From the NCBI GenBank assembly GCA_020543525.1, contig JAHYIO010000037.1:682001-746000 (forward strand): 64,000 nt of DNA, given 5' to 3'. Positions 1 through 10,421 of the stretch are shown in pieces; the first letter of the stretch is position 1, and every line of letters starts with the position of its first letter. The notes under the pieces are model-generated. The model was not told the origin of the DNA. It saw only the letters and a list, made by a program, of their open reading frames with translations, and ran no database searches. The stretch is from Coriolopsis trogii (Eukaryota; Basidiomycota; Agaricomycetes; Polyporales; Polyporaceae). The position numbers and the translations under genes are program-made.

Positions 1-1201
1 TGGAGAAGGACCAGTGAGGTTCTATAACAAGCAACGTCGAATAGGGTACAAACGTACATTCTTCAACAACTCGAAGATGATGTACCTGTGCGAGAACCAT
101 CATCATGTACCACGTCTACTATTGGCAGCGGCGTAACTCACTCAAGGTGTTCCCTGATATATGCGAATTTTGTATGCACATGACCGTCGACAACCACTTG
201 TGACCAAGGTGCTCGGTTGAGGGACTCGTTGGGGTAATCTTCACCCGCGTCATATGGTAGTCTTTGGAGATACCAGATACACCTATCAATGCACTCTTTG
301 ACTTTCAGGCCTGTGCAGATGATCCCTACACTTTCGTCCCGTTGCGGGGAACAATTGCGTCCCTGTACGGCGTCCGTGAGCGCGATGTGATGCTCCCCAA
401 GCACCCGGCGTGATATTCGTGAGACGAGCATCCTTCGCATGAAGGAGTCCAGTCGATCCGAGGGCAAATAGGGTGATGATAAGGACAGGCCCAGTGAAAG
501 ATTTGGGATGACCGATTTGCTATAGGCGTGCTCGGTCCAACAACGGCGCACGAGAACGAAGACCGTCACTCACTGCTCGTCCATGAGATTTCGTACGAAC
601 TTGCAGAACTCATCGTTTTCTTCTAATGTATTGATCTGGGGATACCGTCGGAACCTGACAGGGATGTCACGGGCTTCATCACATTTGTGCGGCAAAGAGC
701 ATACTTGTCGAAAGCAGCCCAATACAACTGACGATGTCATCCATGTTTGATTGCACAGCCAAAGGAGCAGCGGTAACGCACACACCTCATACACCTTCGC
801 AACACCCTCCTGCGTTACGACAACATACGGGAGTGCTTGCATATCTCGCAGCCTGTGTGCTATTCGGATGGGCAGCTCTGTCCGAACGTAGTTCGCGCTC
901 TGGTGCGAGACACTAGCCGTCGGACTGCAGTCCCAATATGTCATGAGATGGTAGACCCACCTTGATGAGCCTATCCTCGTTCATAGACTTCCCGAAGAAC
1001 ACCTGCACACACCCTCTCCATGAGAATGTGGCGTCAAACCAAAGCATGCATACATACCAGCTGCCGCAAAGTCAATCTAGTGGCCGGCTTAGAAGCATAC
1101 GCCTCCAAATGTCGATTTTGATAGAAGTGTACTGCTGTTGAAGCTCTCCGTACGGTGAACGTGCGGGGATGGGCGCGCGACGGACCGAGGCCAGACTGCA
1201 T
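1..1201 (-). CDS. Mitochondrial branched-chain ketoacid/pyruvate dehydrogenase kinase, 3' part missing
   Basis: Protein kinase of the GHKL type that phosphorylates the E1 subunit of mitochondrial 2-oxoacid dehydrogenases. Exons read from the minus strand: residues ending ATRLTLRQL (1058-1201), then VFFGKSMNEDRLIK (961-1002), then SANYVRTELPIRIAHRLRDM, YWAAFDKFRRYPQ, a block with VIPNLSLGL and RMLVSRISRRVLGEHHIAL, then VGIICTGL and VVVDGHVHTKFAYI, and last YIIFELLKN at the window edge, the start of the GHKL N-box. The VGIICT and DGHV signatures favour the BCKDK side of the BCKDK/PDK family. The ATP-binding G boxes lie outside the window. The chosen start gives an Arg-rich presequence (MQSGLGPSRAHPRTFTVRR), fitting mitochondrial import; in-frame ATGs at 1258 and 1288 are alternatives. 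A stretch of about 13 residues after HIALTDA (VQGRNCSPQ...) is unusual and might be retained intron-like sequence. Confidence 0.88.
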
Positions 1202-2301
1202 GAGTCGGGCGGACGCCCCTGGCGAGGTTTTCGGCGAACGTCTACCAAGCAGCTGCATGGGTGTGGATGAGAGGACATGCCCTGACATGACCCAGAAGGT
1301 GAAGCAAAGCCTAGGGAGCTAGAAGAGGTAAGGACGAGGAAGGAGTCATTGATCCAGGCTGCATGCGGCGGGCCTAAGATGGCGCGGACCCCGGCTTGGG
1401 AGCTGCTCAAGCGCTCACCCTTACGCGGGTGGCTGTGATCTGTGAGGGTCACAGGTGTTACGGAGCGCGTTAAAACTCTTCCGACGCGTCGGTGGCTGAA
1501 CGCAGTATGATGCCTATTGTGTTCCCTGACGGCGTGCCCAAAGTCATGCATGACAAGACAAGTTTCTCTAGAGTGTACAGAACCAACCACTCGTTTGCAT
1601 AAGTCCACATCTACTCATTGAGTTGGTAGACCGTCCTCGGAATCATGGTCGTGGCGAACCGCCGGATACATTGCGAGGGATTCCGTTATTTTGGTAACCC
1701 AAAAACATATACGGCATCTCTTCAATCCTTTTTGCTGTGTTCAAAACGCGCCACTTGAGTTTAGCATTATCAGGGCTTCTGCCCATGGCCCGCGAGGTCG
1801 GACCGTGCACTGGCAATCCTCCGGCTGCCTGCAAAGGAAATTGCCTCAAATACAGGACACGACGCTCTCGAAATGGAGACGTACGAATAGAAGGATTAAG
1901 TCTTGACTCGGAGCCGCATGTGAACAGTTATCTTGCCAGCGAAACCAAACATATCTGCGTGTAGCTCGGCACCAGCGCGAATGCTTCAAAGCAAATTGTA
2001 TATATAGAAGCGCGCGCTATGTACCTTCCCCGGCCCAATGACGCGGGTCCAGCTCCAGAGGGCTCTCAGGCTCACATCTCAATAGGGTGCTGTCACTCCA
2101 GCATGCGCTCATATGCATATGGGCAAAACGCTTGTCACCGGAGTCAGATGCATTCTGTATTGATGTCGATGACTCGATGAAGCCTTCAAGAACACGCTCA
2201 GTGGGAACATGCCCAAGGGGGATATGCAAGCGATAGTTGTCCTCCACGCTAATCACTACTACGATACATACAGTGTGTTATTCCTGCTTCGCACGACGCA
2301 C
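1202..2301. other. Intergenic region, no recognised gene
   Basis: This stretch lies upstream of the mitochondrial kinase and downstream of the CipC-like gene. Open frames here are short, overlap on both strands and show no family motif or consistent splice-joined reading. A TATATATAG string lies at about 1997-2005 but does not sit at a fitting distance from any start codon I can support. It probably holds the 3' UTR of the CipC-like gene and the kinase promoter. Confidence 0.5.
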
Positions 2302-2791
2302 TTAGTAGTTGTCAGAGGTAACGACCGAGTCGAATTTGTCGTTGGCGTGGCGCTTGGCGCGTTCCTTGTCCACGAAGTCAAGCTGCAAACGACGTGAGTT
2401 GCCCACTTCTGCAACAGAACACAAGTGCAGACAGACATACACCCTTGGTCTCGACCATGCGGTCGACGAAAGCACCAGCGAAGCCAGCCATGATCTCCTT
2501 GGCCTTCTCGTGGCTGTCAGGCTTGCCCTCACGTTCGACGTGCTTCTCGTAAGCCTTGGCGGCCTGAGGAAGTGGCATCAGTCAATCGGCATGACGGCGG
2601 GGAACACGCAGTCAGCACCTCGTAGGATGCGGCGGCGGCAATGAGCTCATGAGAAAGCTCAGCCTTGTGGGGGGCGTTGACGACCTATGGACAAAGGAAC
2701 GTCAGAGAACGGTGAGGGATCGGTGTTGAATGAGGGAGCCGACCGCATCGTAAGCCTGAGCCTCGTCGGAGTCGTGGCTGAAGAAACCCAT
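2302..2791 (-). CDS. CipC-like small protein (DUF3759)
   Basis: Four exons give a protein of about 105 residues: MGFFSHDSDEAQAYDA, then VVNAPHKAELSHELIAAAAS, then a block with KAKEIMAGFAGAFVDRMVET, then LDFVDKERAKRHANDKF. This is the complete DUF3759 family pattern, named after the concanamycin-induced protein CipC of Aspergillus nidulans. The family is soluble, has no catalytic motif, and is abundant under stress or on changing nutrients in several fungi; its biochemical role is not known. The first codon follows a TATATAAA box 90 bases upstream, which suggests strong, focused transcription. The ATG at 2791 is the usual MG-F start of the family. All three introns are short (about 50-75 bases) with GT...AG ends. 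Confidence 0.93.
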
Positions 2792-2880
2792 GTTGTCGTG
2801 AGGTGGTGTAGTGAAAGGAGTAGATAAGGAAGAGAGAGGTGAGTGCAAAACTGGGGATCGATGAGCAGTAAGTGGACGAG

Positions 2881-2888
2881 TTTATATA
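2881..2888 (-). promoter_or_regulatory. TATA box of the CipC-like gene
   Basis: Read on the minus strand this is TATATAAA, a perfect consensus TATA box, about 90 bases upstream of the ATG at 2791. Distance and orientation fit a core promoter for the CipC-like gene. Function is inferred from position only. Confidence 0.6.
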
Positions 2889-4127
2889 GACGGCGAGGAG
2901 GTCGTGATGTCACGTTCTAAAAATAGCGGGAGGAGAACCATGGCAAGGGGTCCATGTCGGACTTGCGGCCCAGTTCCAAGGCACGCACGGCCGCTGACAA
3001 TGGGTAGCACGGTGTCGCAACAGGCATGCACCGCTTCTCGGAGACTTCCCAGATCCTCTTGATCGTAGAGCGGAATGGCGATAGCAGAAATAGACGTCGC
3101 CATACCACCCAACCTTTACCAGGCTTCTCAGCTACGTACTTGCAACTGCCATTGAAAACGGAGGCCTCACCGGAAGAAGTGATAGTGTCCGCAGTATGGA
3201 GGAGTTGTGATATCACAGAAGCCATTCGGGAGGCCCAACTAATCCTCTGAATGTGTGCTCTGAGTTGGGAACTTATACCGCCACAGTCCTACCAGAGTGG
3301 CTGAATATGGTGATGTCGGCGATAGGAATACCTTATTGCCTTCTGTTCTGGACGAATACGGCGATATCAGAAGCATTCACATGCTGCGCCCACCGCAGGC
3401 TTGTCTTCATCCCAGTCAGTGTGCATTCAGTCGTCAAGATCTCGCATTGCCTCGCTGTCCGGCAATGTCCATGACACTGCAGTCGCAATCGGATGTGGCA
3501 TAGCTCCGGACCACGAGACTGAAAGGAGGGCCCATCAGAGCAGAATGAGATGAGAAAGAGGCACACGGACCACGGTGTGATGTACATGGCGGCAGATATC
3601 CAGCAATGCCCAAGGAGAAGCCTTCGCTCGAGACGCACGATTGGTTGGCAGTGGGTGGCACCTGTACATATTGTCAGCGATGCTGGAATACATCCGCTAT
3701 GTCATGGAAGAGATCCATCTGAGCGTAACACGAGAGATAGAGAGTGAGCACTTGAATGCATCGACTGCGAGATTGGGAGACTCAGATAACGTTATAGCCT
3801 GCTAGCAGGCAGTCAGTATTCTTGTTGATGGTAACGAGCGTGCGTTCCGCTCTCTCAAATATGAAGCTTCATGTAGACTATACTGACACAATACTTTCAA
3901 GAAGACGACCCATGGATGACGCCGGTGAAGACAAGGTAGGAATGGATCCTGCGGAAGGTGGTTCAACCTCGGAGTCAGTCGAACTAGCGCCCGGTTCAGG
4001 TGACGTCACGAGACCACGGGCGTCTCCTGGGCATGGCGGCGGCGCGTGAAGTGCATCCGGCCCACCACTGAACGTCTCTCACTACAACATCAAGCTGCCG
4101 TTGCAGCCCTGTCGCTCACTATCGTAC

Positions 4128-4134
4128 TATATAT
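4128..4134 (+). promoter_or_regulatory. Possible TATA element of the lipase gene
   Basis: TATATAT followed by a pyrimidine-rich tract (CCTTCTCTTTCGATTC), about 180 bases upstream of the proposed lipase start at 4315. The arrangement resembles fungal core promoters with a CT-rich initiator, but it is only a positional guess. Confidence 0.3.
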
Positions 4135-4314
4135 CCTTCTCTTTCGATTCACACACACAATTGCTATGTATCAAGACCGTAGGACCAATAGGAGTCAAAC
4201 GGAGGGTGGCGGAAGTCCGTCGCCATTCGATGCCGACTATGTGGATGAACGGTGTGTACGATTTAAATTCTGGCTCCCAACGAAAGCTAGAATACGAGCG
4301 TAATCAACAGGCAT

Positions 4315-7300
4315 ATGCAGCAATTCCTGGAAGCTTTGGAAACCGACGAAACTGTTCTGCCCAACGAGCCCACCGATGCGCCGAACAGTCCAGTCATTTC
4401 ACCCCAACATCTTGCCCCGCCATCGCTCGGACGTATACGGAAGGTGTCTGCGCTGTCTGACTTCGCGCCCGTAAACCTGAAAGTCAAGAAGTACGTTTGC
4501 TCACAATATCTATGTGCCTTCCGTGCTCATTAAAATGCGAAGACGGAGACGTCCACCACAACCTTCGCATATGGGTAACGAGTGGCTCTATCTCATATTA
4601 CGATGGCCATTATTGGTACGCGGTGACTTCCTCCCATGTCTTGCTGTCACTCACACACTTTCAGGGCCTGATATTTTTGTTCATCACGGTCCAATTCAGC
4701 ATGTACATCGCAATACGACAGTTGGTGAACACGAAGGAATGGATTTCAGCATGTATGTCATCTGCCGTAGTATACATTCGTTCAGCTGACCGCTGTAACG
4801 AAGGGCGTGGCCGAAGAGGCACCCTACGCAAGAGGTTGCGAAACGCGCAGTCATATCAAGTGAGTCCGAACGTACCACTCTCTATGGCGGCTGTCATACA
4901 AATGAGGGACAGGAATGGAAGGACGCGGCGCTCGCACTTGACGAGTATATGCACTTCGACGAATGGAAAACCATCGACGAGGACATGTACTATGATTGGA
5001 AGCTTGTCCGTAAGGTGCGGATGGTTGTGTCCCAACCGTCAGAACGTCAGGGTTCGTGCATTGACTCGAATCCAGGTCCGAAGGTCTCTGAAGGCTTCGA
5101 GAGAGAAGAATGACGCTCGTGGAGTACTTGGGGTGCTTGAGACCTGCATCCGCAACAACTTCGCTGGTGTCGAATCGTCAAGGTGGGCAATCAATCTTTA
5201 GCAAGCAAGTTTGCACCCCTGACTTCTTGAACAGACTGTATAGCGAGGTCAGCGTGCATTACCGACTCTACAGCCTTGTTATTGACCAATATGTCAGACA
5301 TATTACGGAACGAAAGTGCTAATTGAATGTAAGCCCAACTGTTGAATTAAGAGTGGTATGTATTCATGTCTCCCGCAGCGTACATCAACGAAGTAGAAAA
5401 GGCATTGGAGTACATTCGTGAGACGCCCGACCTCTCCAACGAAGAGAAGAAACGTTTCTTTAAGAGCGCGAACGCAAACCTTGGAACTTCCGCACTATGC
5501 CTATCCGGTGGTGCATCTTTTGGATACTGTGAGTGTCTCGCCGTGTTCCCTGTGGAGCCTCAGCACCGAAGCTTTGACACCATCATAGATCATTTCGGCG
5601 TTGTGAAGGCTTTTTTGGATCAGGATCTGTTGCCCCGTGTCATCTCTGGGACTTCTGCCGGTGGCCTTGTGGCAGCGCTCGTTTGCACTCGCACGGACGC
5701 TGAGCTGAAGGAACTCCTTGTTCCCGAGCTGGCTAACCGTATCACGGCCTGCGAAGATCCGTTCAAAGTATGGTTCAAGAGGTTTTGGACGACAGGTGCA
5801 CGATTTGATAGTGCGACCTGGGCCAGGAAGGTCAGTGCATTGTCATTTGCGTGCTGATGTAGCGTAACAGCTTCAACGCTTCGACGCACAGGCGTGTTTC
5901 TTCACACGAGGCTCGATGACCTTCCGGGAGGCATACATGCGCACGGGGCGGATCTTGAACGTATCGGTCATCCCTGCCGAGCGCCATTCGTGAGTAACTC
6001 TCTTGCATCTTACAGTATTCGTTCATGACTTTTCCGCATCTAGACCGACCAAGTTGCTGAACTATATCACCGCGCCGGACACCGTCATCTGGAGCGCGCT
6101 TCTTGCATCGGCTGCTGTACCGGGTATCCTCAATCCCGTTGTTCTAATGCAAAAGACGAAGGATGGCGACATTGTTCCTTGGAACTGGGGAAGCAAGTTC
6201 AAAGACGGTTCTTTGAGGTATGGGGTGCATCTTCATCACACGACAACGCTGCTGAACTGCTCCAATAGGGTTGATATTCCCGTTCAGTCGTTAAATCTCT
6301 ATTTCAATGGTAAGTTCTCTACTTCGAACGCACGGGACCAGCTGATGTCAAGAGTTTGCTTCAGTCACCCATCCTATTGTCTCCCAAGTCAACCCACATG
6401 TCCATTTGTTCTTCTTCGCACCTCAAGGGTCCGCGGGAAAGCCGGTGGCGCATAGTATGGGCAAAGGTCGGTTCTCAACGGATGTATCAGGAACTCAGAT
6501 ACTCATCAACACATCCAGGATGGAGGGGCAATTTCCTTCTCTCCGCGGCGGAACAATGGCTGAAGCTCGAGCTCACGAAGAACTTCAAAGTTCGTGGCCG
6601 CGGACAGATTGATTGTTCTCATAGGCTGACTTCTAGCGCAGTTGATCAGAGACTTGGACCTTTTGCCACAGTTGTTGGGACAAGATTGGTCGAGTGTTTT
6701 CTTGCAACGGTTCGAAGGTTCTGTGACGTGAGTACACGGAACCCATTTGCGGCACAGGCGTCTGACGAAGCCAACATTCTATCAGCATCTGGCCAAGAAC
6801 GCGCTTCATGGTGAGTGGTACCGTGAGTTGGTGAGTTGGTCAGAATTGGAACCAACGCGCCACTAGGACTGGCTCCATATCCTAAGTGACCCTGATCCTC
6901 CGGAACTGGAAAGAATGATACGAATAGGACAGCTTGTAACCTGGCCCAAAGTACGACATTCCGCTATATGATCGGATCTGTTTAGCTAACTGCTTTGACC
7001 AGCTTCATATGATCGAGAACCGATATCGGCTGGAGAAGCAAATCTTCCTCGGTCGACAGAGTGTGCGCAAAGCGCTGCAAAGTCGACACGGGAGCACGGT
7101 CTCTGCGAAGATTGAGTCCCAGACGCAGGAGCGAGTGCCAGCTCCAAATACGGGCACGAAGCTTCCCACTGTGGGCTCCTCTGTCATGTCTGCTGGGCCT
7201 GTGGAAGAGCCGCTACCCATGGATACAGATGCGGAAGCGATGTTGATCAACGGAGACGATGGAAGGAAGTCTGACGCACCCCGGAGTTCAATGTCACCCT

Positions 7301-7740
7301 CACAAGATGTGCCAGGTCCAGGCTCCCCTCGGATTCATCATCGTCGGAAGCTCAGCCGAGCATCCAGCCGTCGTGGCAGCGGCTTCGAGGGCGACTTTGG
7401 TGGTGCGACTCCGGACCCTCCACCACCTCCTGGCAGCGAGACCGATCGCTATGGTGTCCACCGGGAGCATCCCGTACACCATCACGCGAGCCTTTTGAGG
7501 CGATTCAGCAAGACGTCGCTGCGATCTGCATTCAACTCGCTGCGTCGGCCGTCCCGCCCGTCTCCGTCAGAACGGGAGCAGGATGTAGAGCAGACGTGGT
7601 CGGAGGACAGCTCCTCTGACGATGACGATTTGTCGATCTTGTCGAGGAGACGGAGCATGCGTTACCCTTCTGCGTTTGAACTCCAGGCGGAGCTGGGGAG
7701 GCAGAATTCGAACGATGGGGAGTTGGATCAGGATAGCTAG
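4315..7740 (+). CDS. Patatin-domain triacylglycerol lipase (TGL3/4/5-SDP1 family)
   Basis: Lipid-droplet type triacylglycerol lipase. The start gives MQQFLEALETDETVLP; an in-frame TAG lies just upstream. A membrane segment follows (WLYLILRWPLL spliced to GLIFLFITVQFSMYIAI), then the family block EWKDAALALDEYMHFDEW and DMYYDWKLVRK. The patatin core starts with LCLSGGASFGYYHFGVVKAF (oxyanion-hole glycines) and the nucleophile elbow ISGTSAGGLVAAL (GxSxG). The catalytic Asp is probably in KFKDGSLRVDIP (DG). The C-terminal third is Ser- and charge-rich (RRKLSRASSRRGSG, DSSSDDDDLSILSRR), as in yeast Tgl4/5, where such tails are phosphorylated. I count about 18 exons, including one of 13 bases (5235-5247) and one of 31 (5298-5328). 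One donor after LTKNFK (GTTCGT) is unusual. Family assignment is firm; which yeast paralogue it matches is not decided. Confidence 0.92.
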
Positions 7741-7996
7741 CATTTCCGGGAGTGTGTTACCTGTGCTTATTGTATTTGTGTCAAGTGCCTATGCAAAGCT
7801 AGTCAGTGCTCAGTCCGGTCTATGGTTGGGATAGGCTCGCTGAATGCCGAGAGAGAGGCGCCCATGATACGCAGCGGTTCCGAAAGCGTCCAGGAAACCC
7901 ACGTACATCTCCTGTGCCCGAGTTAGGAATACCACTCCTCATCCGTGCTCTCCTGTCTGATATACCACCACTTCGAGCTTAGTCTCCATCTGTACC

Positions 7997-9084
7997 ATGG
8001 ATCAGGACTTTGCACCACAACCCCAAGCACCAGCACCCGCACGTCCCGACCACGACGCTGTGGCGGCTGCGATCGAGCGCAGGCTGCAGGCCCAACGACA
8101 GCAGGCCGCTGCAACAGCAGGCTCGTCGGTCTTTGACGCAAACCACGAGAAGCGACAGGAGCTCAGGAGGCTCGTTGACCCTGGTATCTTGCGTCCGAAC
8201 GCGAGGAAGGTGGCGTTGGAATCACTGAAAGTATAGTCCACTCTCCCCATGTGCTATCGTCCTCGACGGGCTTTCCAAGGATGTTTGACGCGAGCAGGGA
8301 TTCTGTTGTTGTATTGTGTGCAGACCCTGTTGAAGCTTGCCCAGAACATCATTGATCACCCGGACGAGCCCAAGTACCAGAAGTTCAAGACGACGAACCC
8401 GACTATCCAGCGGGTGCTCATAGAGCCGAGAGGAACGTTGGAGTTTGCTGTAGCGGTGCGTCTTCCTATCCTCTCTAAATCATCTCCATCTGTCTCGCCC
8501 GTGCACTGTGCTGAAGGAAGTGCAGATGGGGTTCCGCCCAGAGGTACGTAATGGACGCGTCCGCCGTATGTGCATCATGGTGATTGTGGAGGCGCTGCCA
8601 GGTCGAGAACTTTCAACCGGCATATCAGTGGAATAAACGCTACCTGACGGAGCTCAAGCTCGGCGCTGAAGTTCTCAAAGAGGCACTCGATCGCGAAGAA
8701 AAAATCGAGGAGCGAACGGCACGCAAGCTTGCTGAGGAGAAGGCCGCCAAGGAGGCTGCTGTGGCGAAGGTACGACCGAGTGGCGTATAGGAGAAGACTT
8801 CGTGTAACTCACATACACACCTCACCTCGCAGGTCAAACAGGCCTTCTACGATGACAGGAAGGGCCGAGCGATTACTGACGAGCGAGAGAAGCTTGCTCG
8901 TGAAGCTGCGGTAGCGAGGCGTGCTGCAGGTATCGCTTCTCCGGAACCCGAAATAGCGGTGCATAGCCCGAGGCGTATGCCTGGCTCTGGGCACACGCTA
9001 TCGGGCGACGTTATAGATGTGGACGACGACGACGAAGACGAGGCAGCTGCCGCGCGACGCGATAACGATTCCGACGAGGATTAG
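7997..9084 (+). CDS. PUB-domain protein A
   Basis: Likely a cofactor of the Cdc48/p97 AAA ATPase, because PUB domains bind the C-terminal tail of p97. The N-terminus is Pro/Gln/Ala-rich (MDQDFAPQPQAPAPAR), followed by the PUB domain: VDPGILRPNARKVALESLK, TLLKLAQNIIDHPDEPKY, IQRVLIEPRGTLEFAVA, MGFRPE, VENFQPAYQWN. A long basic and acidic helix follows (ALDREEKIEERTARKLAEEK), and the protein ends in an acidic tail (DVDDDDEDEAAAARRDND). No UBX, UBA or transglutaminase domain is seen, so it is neither a standard UBXN6 nor a peptide:N-glycanase. An 18-base exon (8526-8543) encodes MGFRPE. A tandem paralogue follows 307 bases downstream. The start is the first ATG in the open frame. Confidence 0.85.
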
Positions 9085-9391
9085 ACTCCTGTGACTGTCC
9101 TTGCATTCGAGACACGCACGCGCTTTGCACTTTGTTGCACCAGGTATCTTGTAGCCGTAAACACACCCATTATCCATGTACTATGATCAGCTGAGAGTCT
9201 ATTACGTCTGCCGATGCTCCCTCTTGCTTCGCTAGGTGCTGCAGCACCCTCAGTTCGTTGCAGCATGTCATTGACTTCGCATCTACCGCAGCAACAATAA
9301 TAGCCTTCCCGAGGAATGTATACAGGACGTCCGTCCAACTTGAACCCCATCCACTCACACTTGCTCACACTCTAAGCCAAGCAGAGTGCAG

Positions 9392-10323
9392 ATGCAATCG
9401 CTCCATAGGGAGGCACACAAGGCAGCTGCAGAGCGCGCCGTTTCTGCCCTACGGAGAACGGCACCTTCTCAGGTTCGTTATATGGACCACGACAGCGAGC
9501 ACGACCTCCGTCAAGAGTTCAGGCGACGCATAGACCGCGAGATTATAGCGACTAACAACCCATCCGTCGCCATCCGGTCGCTGGAGGTATGTAGTATCCC
9601 ATCGTGCGCCAATGACACGACACTAAGATCAGCGTCGCAGACGGTGCTCAAGGTTGCGCAGAACATCCTGGCAAACCCCGAGGAGCCCAAGTATCGAAGG
9701 TTGGGCTTCAACAAGGATGCCGTCAAGAAGAACATCACAGATCCCAATCTGAAGGGCGTACTTCAGTTGGTGATGGATGTCAGTGATACTTACTCCGACT
9801 GCCCGTCATGTAAACTCGGTCGCTCATGATGCATAACTTCACTTCCAGCTGGGTTTCCGCATCAAGGTATAGGCGTCCGGACCACGAATCGCAGCTTGGA
9901 CAGCTTGTGGACTGACAGTGCCCCATCTACAGGCGGATGACTTTGAGAGTTTCCTGGTCTACAATGACCAGACCTACAATAGGTTGAGGGTTGGCTCGAT
10001 GATCATTGAGGAGGTCCTCGAGCGCGAACGTAGGAAGAAGGCGGACGAGGATGACCGCCTCAGGCGAGAAGCCGAAGCAGTGAAGGCGCACAAAGCAAAG
10101 GTAAGCCGTACTAGTGGGGCAACGACGAATTGTCGGCAAGGACCTGAACGAGCTCGTACAATAGCTCCACGCCCAATTCATGGACGATCGTCGAGCCGTG
10201 CATGCACGTGTCCAACGAGAGCGTCGCCTCCCACAAGAGAAAGGACTTCCTCCTCGTTCGAGGCCAGGGGTAAAGAGGATCGGGACCATTGGTGGACTCT
10301 CAGATACACAAACCCAGAAATAG
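9392..10323 (+). CDS. PUB-domain protein B (tandem paralogue of A)
   Basis: Second PUB-domain protein, same orientation as its neighbour. Exons give MQSLHREAHKAAAERAVSAL, a charged linker, then TVLKVAQNILANPEEPKYRR, GVLQLVMD, LGFRIK (an 18-base exon, 9849-9866), ADDFESFLVYNDQTYNRL and the helix IIEEVLERERRKKADEDDRL. The last exon encodes LHAQFMDDRRAVHARVQRER, matching the VKQAFYDDRKGRA exon of protein A, and ends QTQK at the stop. The LRPNARK start of the PUB fold is replaced here by a diverged sequence (NNPSVAIRSLE), and the acidic tail of A is missing. A GTG lies two codons upstream of the chosen ATG. It faces Rad54B tail to tail with 98 bases between stop codons. Role: probably p97 binding, but the diverged N-terminal part may weaken this. 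Confidence 0.8.
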
Positions 10324-10421
10324 CGTAGCATGCCATTCCGGACTATGTTCGCGAGAGATTTGTCAATGCTGGTCATTACTACGCTCTACTCTATCAAGAT
10401 ACCTATCTCTCTACTCGGAGA

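Larger units (their letters stand above)
2792..4314. other. Divergent intergenic region between CipC-like gene and lipase
   Basis: No gene I can name. The region should hold both promoters. On the minus strand at 2917-3225 there is a weak candidate: an ATG-started frame with VFNGSCKYVAEKPGKGW, which could splice to AAVRALELGRKSDMDPLPWF before a stop. It has no family signature. The plus-strand frame starting at 4046 encodes a hydrophobic stretch (VLYILLFRF) but ends in a stop before the lipase frame opens, so I treat it as leader sequence. Confidence 0.45.

Noticed and set aside
1072..1608. 178-codon minus-strand frame overlapping the start of the mitochondrial kinase
   Set aside because: It is in a different frame from the kinase exon, has no motif, and its 3' part overlaps the clearly coding ATRLTLRQL exon.
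4046..4303. Upstream N-terminal exon of the lipase with a hydrophobic segment
   Set aside because: The frame closes with a stop before 4315 and no donor joins it in phase to the lipase; the true membrane segment lies downstream near 4580-4720.
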